A stretch of 64,000 nt of DNA, from assembly GCF_002358085.1 (NCBI RefSeq), contig NZ_NTJD01000002.1, positions 248,001 through 312,000 of the forward strand, in the 5' to 3' direction. Position 1 is the first letter of the stretch, and the number at the start of each line of letters is the position of its first letter. The notes beneath the pieces were generated by a model that did not search any database, was not told the DNA's origin, and saw nothing but the letters and a program-made list of their open reading frames with translations. The stretch comes from Pseudothioclava arenosa. GTDB lineage: Bacteria > Pseudomonadota > Alphaproteobacteria > Rhodobacterales > Rhodobacteraceae. The translations under genes were made by a program, and so were the position numbers. This document shows, piece after piece, positions 58,988 to 64,000 of this stretch.

Positions 58988-59950
58988 ATGGCAAATATCC
59001 ATTACCGCGACAGCGGGGCGTATGGCTATGAGGGCGCAACCGCGCCCCAAGGCTATTTTCCGGACGAGGAGCAGGGCGGTTACGCGCCCGAGCCGCCCGT
59101 CTATCATCCTCCGCATCCGATGCAGCGCTGGGTCAATATGGCAGGCGCCGGCACGTCGCTGGCGCTGGTTCTGGGTCTTGTGGTCTGGGGTTATCAGCTT
59201 GCGGTGCGCGATGTGTCCGGCGTGCCGGTTGTGCGCGCCCTCGAAGGCCCGTCACGGATCGCGCCCGAGGACCCGGGCGGCGACCTTGCCGGCCATGTCG
59301 GGCTTTCGGTGAATGCGGTGGCAGGCAGCGGTTCGGCCGCGCCCGGGCCCGAGCGTGTCACCCTTGCCCCCGAGGCCGTGGGCCTGACCGAAGACGACCT
59401 GCCGATGGGCCAGATGGGCCTTGTCGAGCAACTGAATACCGATCGCTCGGCGGCTGTCGAGGCGGCGCTTGAGGTGGCCTACCGCGTGCCTGCGCCGGAT
59501 GTTGCCCCCGCGCCCGAGGCGGCACCGCCGCAACAGACCCCCGGCATCCTTCCGGCCTCTGTGCCGGGGCTTGCGAAATCGCCTTTCCCGCCGAAACGTC
59601 CCGCGCGTGATCTGGTGGCGGCTGCGGTCGCGCGGGCGGCGGCGGGCGGAACGGTCGAAGCCGCTGCTGTGGTCGAGGTCGATCCGGCCAGCCTCCCCGA
59701 TGGCACCCGCCTCGTGCAGCTTGGCGCCTTTGACAGCGCCGAGATCGCGCGCGGCGAATGGGACCGCGTCGCGATCCGCTTCGAGGCCCTGATGGCCGAT
59801 AAGCGCCGCGTCATTCAGGCGGCCAGCTCGGGCGGGCGCACCTTCTACCGGCTGCGTGTCGAAGGCTTCGCCGACGTGACGGACGCGCGCCGGTTCTGCG
59901 CGGCCCTCGTCGCGGAAGGCACGAATTGCATTCCTGCCCAGGTGCGCTGA
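58988..59950 (+). CDS. SPOR domain-containing membrane protein
   Basis: A 320-residue protein with a cytoplasmic N-terminal tail rich in Tyr, Gly and Pro, one membrane helix (about residues 50-68), a periplasmic Pro/Ala-rich linker, and a C-terminal SPOR domain (about residues 243-320, starting LVQLGAFDSAEIARGEWDR). SPOR domains bind denuded peptidoglycan and often localise proteins to the division site. The stop overlaps the nagZ start (TGATG), linking it to cell-wall recycling. Confidence 0.9.
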   Translation: MANIHYRDSGAYGYEGATAPQGYFPDEEQGGYAPEPPVYHPPHPMQRWVNMAGAGTSLALVLGLVVWGYQLAVRDVSGVPVVRALEGPSRIAPEDPGGDLAGHVGLSVNAVAGSGSAAPGPERVTLAPEAVGLTEDDLPMGQMGLVEQLNTDRSAAVEAALEVAYRVPAPDVAPAPEAAPPQQTPGILPASVPGLAKSPFPPKRPARDLVAAAVARAAAGGTVEAAAVVEVDPASLPDGTRLVQLGAFDSAEIARGEWDRVAIRFEALMADKRRVIQAASSGGRTFYRLRVEGFADVTDARRFCAALVAEGTNCIPAQVR

Positions 59951-60933
59951 TGGCCTCTGGCGCTACGATCTTTGGCTGCGCGGGGCTTGAGCTTGGCGCT
60001 GCCGAGGCCGCGTTTTTTCGCGAGGCCGACCCTTGGGGCTTCATCCTGTTCGCACGAAATATCGATACACCTGAACAGGTTGCGCAGCTAACTTCATCCT
60101 TGCGCGAGGCCGTGGGGCGCGATGCCCCCGTTCTGATCGACCAGGAAGGTGGGCGTGTGCAGCGCCTGCGCGCGCCGCACTGGCGTGAATGGCTGCCGCC
60201 TCTGGATCAGGCGCTTGCTGCGCGCGATCCGGCCCGCAGTTTCTGGCTGCGCGCGCGGCTGCAGGCCGCCGAACTGCGCGCGCTTGGAATCGACGTGAAC
60301 TGCGCGCCGACCTGCGATATTGCGGGCCCCGAAACCCATCCCTTCCTGCGCAATCGCTGCTTTGGCACCACGCCCGAGGCGGTGATCTCGGGCGCGCGCG
60401 CGACGGCCGAGGGGCTCTTGGCGGGGGGCGTTCTGCCGGTGATCAAGCATATCCCCGGCCATGGCCGCGCCACCGCCGACAGCCACAAGGACCTGCCCGT
60501 CGTCACCGCGCCGCGCGCCGAGCTGGAGGCGCTGGATTTCGCGCCCTTCCGCGCGCTGGCAGGCCTGCCGCTGGCGATGACCGCGCATATCCGCTTTACC
60601 GCGCTCGACGACGCGCCGGCCACGCAAAGCCCCGCGCTGATCCGCCTGATCCGCGAGGAAATCGGCTTTGGCGGGCTCCTGATGACCGACGACATCTCGA
60701 TGGAGGCGCTCTCGGGGTCGGTGGCGAGCCGCGCGCGGGCCTCGCTCGCGGCGGGCTGCGACGTGATCCTGCATTGCAATGGCGAGCGCCCCGAGATGGA
60801 GGCGATCGCCGCCGAGGCCGGGCGCCTTGCCCCCGCCGCCGCCGCCCGCGCCGCGGCCGCCCTTGGCGCACGGAAATCGCCCGGCAGCATTGACATGGCG
60901 GCGCTGGAAGCCGAACTTGAAGCCTGTCTTTGA
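59950..60933 (+). CDS. nagZ: Beta-N-acetylhexosaminidase (NagZ)
   Basis: NagZ removes GlcNAc from 1,6-anhydro-MurNAc peptides in peptidoglycan recycling in the cytoplasm. The 327-residue GH3 enzyme has the family motif KHIPGHGRATADSHKDLP near residue 165, with the flexible catalytic His/Asp loop, and LMTDDISMEAL near residue 244 with the nucleophile Asp. I chose the ATG at 59950 overlapping the SPOR gene stop. It is followed by scpA after 10 bases. Confidence 0.95.
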   Translation: MASGATIFGCAGLELGAAEAAFFREADPWGFILFARNIDTPEQVAQLTSSLREAVGRDAPVLIDQEGGRVQRLRAPHWREWLPPLDQALAARDPARSFWLRARLQAAELRALGIDVNCAPTCDIAGPETHPFLRNRCFGTTPEAVISGARATAEGLLAGGVLPVIKHIPGHGRATADSHKDLPVVTAPRAELEALDFAPFRALAGLPLAMTAHIRFTALDDAPATQSPALIRLIREEIGFGGLLMTDDISMEALSGSVASRARASLAAGCDVILHCNGERPEMEAIAAEAGRLAPAAAARAAAALGARKSPGSIDMAALEAELEACL

Positions 60934-60943
60934 AGGCGGGGTC

Positions 60944-61726
60944 ATGGCCGAGCACGACAATCTGTTCCAGGCGCAAAGCGTGTCCGACCGGCTTCAGGCC
61001 GAGGCGCTGATCGTCGATGTCGACGGGTTCGAGGGGCCGCTCGACCTGCTGCTGAACCTGTCGCGCACGCAAAAGGTCGACCTGCGCAAGATCTCGGTGC
61101 TGCAACTCGCCGAGCAATACCTGACCTTCGTCGAACGCGCCAAGGCGCTGCGCATCGAGCTGGCGGCGGATTATCTGGTGATGGCGGCCTGGCTCGCGTT
61201 TCTGAAATCGCGCCTCCTGTTGCCGCCCGAGCCCGGCGCCGAAGGGCCCTCGGCCGAGGAAATGGCTGCGCATCTGGCCTTCCAGCTCGAACGCCTGCAG
61301 GCGATGCGCGAGGCGGCGGCGCAGCTGATGGCGCGCGATCGGCTGGGGCGCGACCGTTTTGTGCGCGGCCTCTCGGAGGAGGTGCAGCGGCTGCGGCGGG
61401 TGACCTATACGGCGTCGCTCCTGGACCTGATGCAGGCCTATGCCCGGATTCGCACCCGCGACGAGTTCCGCCCTTATGCTTTTGATCGCACGAATGTTTT
61501 CACCCTCGAAGAGGCGCTGGACCGGATGCGCGGGCTGATCGGCTTCGCGGGCGAATGGACCGACCTGATCTCTTATCTGCCCGAAGGCTGGGGCGCTGAT
61601 CCGAAGCGCCGCCGCTCCGCCACCGCCGCGACCTTCGCCGCCTCGCTCGAACTGGCCAAGCAGGGCCAGATCGAGATCCGCCAGAGCGAAACATTTTCCC
61701 CGATCTCGATCCGCAGGAAATCATGA
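60944..61726 (+). CDS. scpA: Segregation and condensation protein A
   Basis: ScpA is the kleisin that bridges SMC heads in the chromosome-condensing SMC-ScpAB complex. The 260-residue protein has DGFEGPLDLLLNLSRTQKVDLRKISVLQLAEQY near residue 27, the N-terminal SMC-neck-binding region, and a C-terminal winged-helix part. The ATG at 60944 lies 10 bases after nagZ, and its stop overlaps the scpB start (ATGA). Confidence 0.95.
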   Translation: MAEHDNLFQAQSVSDRLQAEALIVDVDGFEGPLDLLLNLSRTQKVDLRKISVLQLAEQYLTFVERAKALRIELAADYLVMAAWLAFLKSRLLLPPEPGAEGPSAEEMAAHLAFQLERLQAMREAAAQLMARDRLGRDRFVRGLSEEVQRLRRVTYTASLLDLMQAYARIRTRDEFRPYAFDRTNVFTLEEALDRMRGLIGFAGEWTDLISYLPEGWGADPKRRRSATAATFAASLELAKQGQIEIRQSETFSPISIRRKS

Positions 61727-62364
61727 CCGAGCCCGACACCCCCCAGCGCGACACGCTTTTCGAGGCGCCGCCCCTGGCCGAGCAGGAGCGCATGGTCGAA
61801 GCGATCCTGTTCGCCTCGGCGGAGCCCGTCACGCTGCGCGAGATGACCGAACGCATGCCGCATGGTTGCGAGCCGAAAGCCGCGCTGGAGCTGTTGCGGC
61901 GGCGCTATGAAGGGCGGGGCGTGCGCGTGACGCAGGTCGGCGAGGCCTGGGCGATCCGCACCGCGCCGGACCTCGGGTTCCTGATGCAAAAGGAAACCGT
62001 GGAAGAGCGCAAGCTCAGCCGCGCCGCGATCGAGACGCTGGCGATCATCGCCTATCACCAGCCCGTCACCCGCGCCGAGATCGAGGAAATCCGCGGCGTC
62101 GCGGTGTCGCGCGGCACGATCGACCAGCTGCTGGAAATGGAATGGATCCGTTTTGGTCGCCGCCGGATGACGCCGGGCCGCCCGGTGACCTTCGTGGTCA
62201 CGCAAAGCTTCCTTGACCAGTTCGGCCTTGAATCCGCACGTGACCTGCCGGGCCTCAAGGAGCTGCGCGCCGCGGGCCTTCTGGATAGCCGCCCGATGCC
62301 GGGTACCGGCTCGGACGAAGATGGCGAGGGCGACGAAAACCAACCCGAACTGTTCGAGGAGTGA
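61723..62364 (+). CDS. scpB: Segregation and condensation protein B
   Basis: ScpB dimers bind ScpA in the SMC complex. The 213-residue protein has two winged-helix domains, with MVEAILFASAEPVTLREMTERMP near residue 24 and SRAAIETLAIIAYHQPVTRAEIEEIRGV near residue 92. The C-terminal 20 residues are acidic. The start overlaps the scpA stop by 4 bases. A small conserved basic gene follows after 4 bases. Confidence 0.95.
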   Translation: MTEPDTPQRDTLFEAPPLAEQERMVEAILFASAEPVTLREMTERMPHGCEPKAALELLRRRYEGRGVRVTQVGEAWAIRTAPDLGFLMQKETVEERKLSRAAIETLAIIAYHQPVTRAEIEEIRGVAVSRGTIDQLLEMEWIRFGRRRMTPGRPVTFVVTQSFLDQFGLESARDLPGLKELRAAGLLDSRPMPGTGSDEDGEGDENQPELFEE

Positions 62365-62368
62365 GCCG

Positions 62369-62578
62369 ATGACCGTGAACCAAATTCTGGACATGGTGCT
62401 GCGGATCGTGCTGCGCCGTGGGGTGAACTGGGGCATTAACAAGGGCATCGACCTTGCCTCGGGCAAGGGCAAGAGCGCCGCCGAAATGACCCCGGAAGAG
62501 CGCAAGCAGGCCCAAGACGCGAAAGCCACCGCACAGCGCGCGCGCAAGATGGCGCGGATCACGCGGCGGATGTTCTGA
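62369..62578 (+). CDS. Small basic protein of unknown function
   Basis: A 69-residue protein with a hydrophobic/amphipathic N-terminal helix (MTVNQILDMVLRIVLRRGVNWGIN) and a lysine/arginine-rich C-terminal helix (EERKQAQDAKATAQRARKMARITRR). No known domain is recognised. The gene starts 4 bases after scpB with GAGGAG as ribosome-binding site, so it is in the same operon. It could associate with the membrane or nucleic acid, but nothing shows which. Confidence 0.65.
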   Translation: MTVNQILDMVLRIVLRRGVNWGINKGIDLASGKGKSAAEMTPEERKQAQDAKATAQRARKMARITRRMF

Positions 62579-62591
62579 ACCGATCACGCGG

Positions 62592-62720
62592 AGGGGGCGC
62601 TGCCCCCGCCGAGGCAGGGCCTCGGCCCCCCGGGATATTTCGGGCAAAATGAAGAGAAGCCCCTGCTTTCACGGAGCCTCAAATACTCCGGGGGAGCCCG
62701 AAGGGCGGGGGCGGAGCCCC
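62592..62720. repeat. Intergenic repeat element, copy F (CCGGGATATTT core with flanking hairpins)
   Basis: This is the most complete copy. GGGGGC-GCT-GCCCCC (62593-62607) is followed by GAGGC-AGG-GCCTC, then CCGGGATATTT followed by CGGGCAAAATGAA (62630-62653). Next come a GAAGCCCCTGCTTTC stretch, GGAGCCTCAAATACTCCGG and a second GGGGGC-GGA-GCCCCC hairpin ending at the dCTP deaminase stop. It lies between convergent genes and may act as a bidirectional terminator. Confidence 0.7.
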
Positions 62721-62721
62721 C

Positions 62722-63801
62722 TCAACCGATGCGGAAATGCTTGGCGAGCTTGAGGCCCTGGCCCTGATAGTTGGATTTCAGGTCGGCGCCATAGAGCCGC
62801 TCGGGGCGTTCGGCCATGCGCTCATAGACGAGCCGGCCGACGACCTGCCCGTGTTCGAGCACGAAGGGCGCCTCGTGGCAGCGCACTTCGAGCACGCCGC
62901 GCGATCCCTGGCCGCCGGCCGCGCCATGGCCGAAGCCCGGATCAAAGAAGCCCGCATAATGCACGCGGAACTCGCCCACCATCGCCAGATAGGGCGCCAT
63001 TTCGGCAGCGAAATCGGGCGGGATCGTCACCGCCTCGCGCGAGACGAGGATGTAGAAGGCGCCCGGATCGAGAATGATGCGGCCCTCGCGGGTGCGGATT
63101 TCCTCCCAGAATTCCGAGGCCGGGTAATGCGCGATCCGGTCGAGGTCGATCACGCCGGTATGCGGCTTGGCGCGGTAGCCGACAAGGTCGCCCTCGGCGG
63201 GTTTGAGGTCTACCGAGAAGCCCAGCCCGTGGTCGATCACGGCCTCGCCATCGACCAGCGGCTCGGCGGAATGGAGCGCCTTCAGTTCGGCATCCGAGAG
63301 CGCGGCTTGCCCGGCGCGGAAGCGGATCTGGTTCAGGCGCATCCCCGGGCGCACCAGCACCGAGAAGCTGCGCGGGCAGATCTCGGCATAGAGCGGGCCG
63401 GTGTAACCCTCTGGGATTCGGTCGAATTCGGTGCCGTCATCGGTGATGACGCGGGTCAGCAGGTCCAGCCTCCCGGTCGAGCTTTTGGCGTTGGCGACGG
63501 CGGTCAGGCCCTCGGGCAGGGCGAGGCTTTCCATCAGCGGCACGAGATAGACGCAGCCCTTTTCCAGCACCGCGCCATTGCTCAGGTCCATCCGGTGCAT
63601 CTCGAATTCCGCGAGCCGCGCTTCGACGCGCCGGCCCTTGCCCGAAAGGAACGAGGCGCGGATGCGATAGGCCTGCGTGCCCAGTCGCAGATCGAGGCTG
63701 GCGGGCTGGATCTGTTCGGGGGTGACCGGCATCTCGGCCGAAATCTCGCCCTTGCGGATCATCTCTTTCAGGAAACGGTCGGGCAGAACGCCAAGCGTCA
63801 T
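62722..63801 (-). CDS. dcd: 2'-deoxycytidine 5'-triphosphate deaminase (two-domain form)
   Basis: Deaminates dCTP to dUTP, or possibly directly to dUMP, to supply dTMP synthesis. At 359 residues it is about twice the usual 190, with two dCTP-deaminase/dUTPase folds. The first has ANAKSSTGRLDLLTRV (about residue 103) and PRSFSVLVRPGMRLNQIRF. The second has IILDPGAFYILVSREAVTIPPDFAAEMAPY (about 240) and HYAGFFDPGFGHG. This long form is common in alphaproteobacteria. The ATG at 63801 follows AAGGAGG. It is downstream of tRNA-Pro, with a terminator between. Confidence 0.92.
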   Translation of the reverse strand: MTLGVLPDRFLKEMIRKGEISAEMPVTPEQIQPASLDLRLGTQAYRIRASFLSGKGRRVEARLAEFEMHRMDLSNGAVLEKGCVYLVPLMESLALPEGLTAVANAKSSTGRLDLLTRVITDDGTEFDRIPEGYTGPLYAEICPRSFSVLVRPGMRLNQIRFRAGQAALSDAELKALHSAEPLVDGEAVIDHGLGFSVDLKPAEGDLVGYRAKPHTGVIDLDRIAHYPASEFWEEIRTREGRIILDPGAFYILVSREAVTIPPDFAAEMAPYLAMVGEFRVHYAGFFDPGFGHGAAGGQGSRGVLEVRCHEAPFVLEHGQVVGRLVYERMAERPERLYGADLKSNYQGQGLKLAKHFRIG

Positions 63802-63825
63802 CGGTCATGCCTCCTTGGATACACG

Positions 63826-63855
63826 AACGCCCACCCCTGAAAAGGGATGGGCGTT
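63826..63855 (-). terminator. Terminator of tRNA-Pro
   Basis: AACGCCCACCC and GGGATGGGCGTT form an 11-bp stem with one bulge, just beyond the tRNA 3' end on the minus strand. No long U-run follows, but the position between the tRNA and the dCTP deaminase gene suits a transcript end. Confidence 0.6.
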
Positions 63856-63863
63856 TGTCGTGA

Positions 63864-63941
63864 TGGTCGGGCCGGCGAGATTCGAACTCGCGACCTTCCG
63901 CCCCCCAGACGGACGCGCTAACCAGGCTGCGCCACGGCCCG
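63864..63941 (-). tRNA. tRNA-Pro (anticodon GGG)
   Basis: On the minus strand the acceptor arm is CGGGCCG/CGGCCCG with an encoded CCA end. The D arm is GCGC-AGCCTGGTTA-GCGC, and the T arm has GGTCGCGAGTTCGAATCTCGC. The anticodon stem TCCGT/GCGGA closes with a G-U pair around loop CTGGGGG, giving anticodon GGG, which reads proline codons CCC and CCU. The body matches tRNA-Pro of other proteobacteria. Confidence 0.95.
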
Positions 63942-63949
63942 ACGAGGCG

Positions 63950-63979
63950 CATATAGAAGCAAGCGCGAGGGGTGTGCAA
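63950..63979 (-). promoter_or_regulatory. Promoter of tRNA-Pro
   Basis: On the minus strand TTGCAC and TATATG hexamers are spaced 18 bases. The -10 box lies 8 bases before the tRNA 5' end. This is a good sigma-70-type promoter for a stable RNA. Confidence 0.65.
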
Positions 63980-64000
63980 GCGGCAAAACGCATTTTCCGG

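Overview
The window comes from a high-GC alphaproteobacterium, almost certainly a member of the Rhodobacterales (Rhodobacter/Paracoccus group). The evidence is a 14-subunit nuo (complex I) operon with non-core genes between the subunits, a NuoE with a C-terminal helix-hairpin-helix extension, a DUF5337-type membrane protein in the same operon, a two-domain dCTP deaminase, CobS/CobT cobaltochelatase genes, and a leucine-degradation cluster with methylcrotonyl-CoA carboxylase. No genus is assigned. I see no prophage, insertion sequence, integrase, CRISPR array or plasmid-type gene. The region looks like ordinary, densely packed chromosome, and no stretch without a gene is longer than about 280 bases.

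Layout. 1-2211: end of a MaoC/phosphate acetyltransferase fusion and ackA (acetyl-phosphate metabolism). 2323-7389 (minus): cobS, a small secreted protein, cobT and an Xaa-Pro aminopeptidase, all with overlapping start/stop codons. 7535-8176 (minus): an outer-membrane beta-barrel gene with a CtrA-like TTAA-N7-TTAA site upstream. 8373-15743: DUF808 membrane protein, J-domain protein, BolA, DUF4177 protein, gatB, a small membrane protein and pepN. 15961-18542: glcB (malate synthase G) coupled to a GlcG-like gene. 18642-24725: a class-I amidotransferase-type hydrolase, a DNA alkylation-repair protein, glmS, glmU, gph and creA. 24878-32444: a leucine/isovalerate catabolic operon (isovaleryl-CoA dehydrogenase, LprI-like protein, both carboxylase subunits, GST, HMG-CoA lyase, enoyl-CoA hydratase).

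32721-49807 is the nuo operon A-N in standard order. It is interrupted by at least five non-core genes: a membrane-anchored helix-hairpin-helix protein, a DUF5337 protein, a lipoprotein, a secreted protein and a carboxymuconolactone-decarboxylase-like protein. It also holds two possible micro-ORFs of 18 and 19 codons that tile against neighbouring genes. birA, coaX and the RNase J gene follow without an obvious break and end at a strong bidirectional terminator near 53058. After that come a DEAD-box helicase (minus), a cation/proton antiporter, argS, a SPOR-domain protein, nagZ, scpA, scpB, a small basic protein, the dCTP deaminase (minus) and tRNA-Pro(GGG) (minus).

Functional links. Glyoxylate-shunt, acetate and leucine catabolism all produce or consume acetyl-CoA and feed the TCA cycle, which supplies NADH to complex I. 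BirA biotinylates carboxylases such as the methylcrotonyl-CoA carboxylase encoded upstream. GlmS/GlmU, NagZ and the SPOR protein belong to cell-wall synthesis and recycling, and ScpA/ScpB to chromosome condensation.

The most notable non-standard signals are the accessory content and micro-ORFs of the nuo operon, a dispersed intergenic inverted-repeat family (at least six full or half copies), and candidate operators upstream of the outer-membrane protein, glcB and ivd genes. Many long open frames opposite real genes are artefacts of the high GC content and are omitted.
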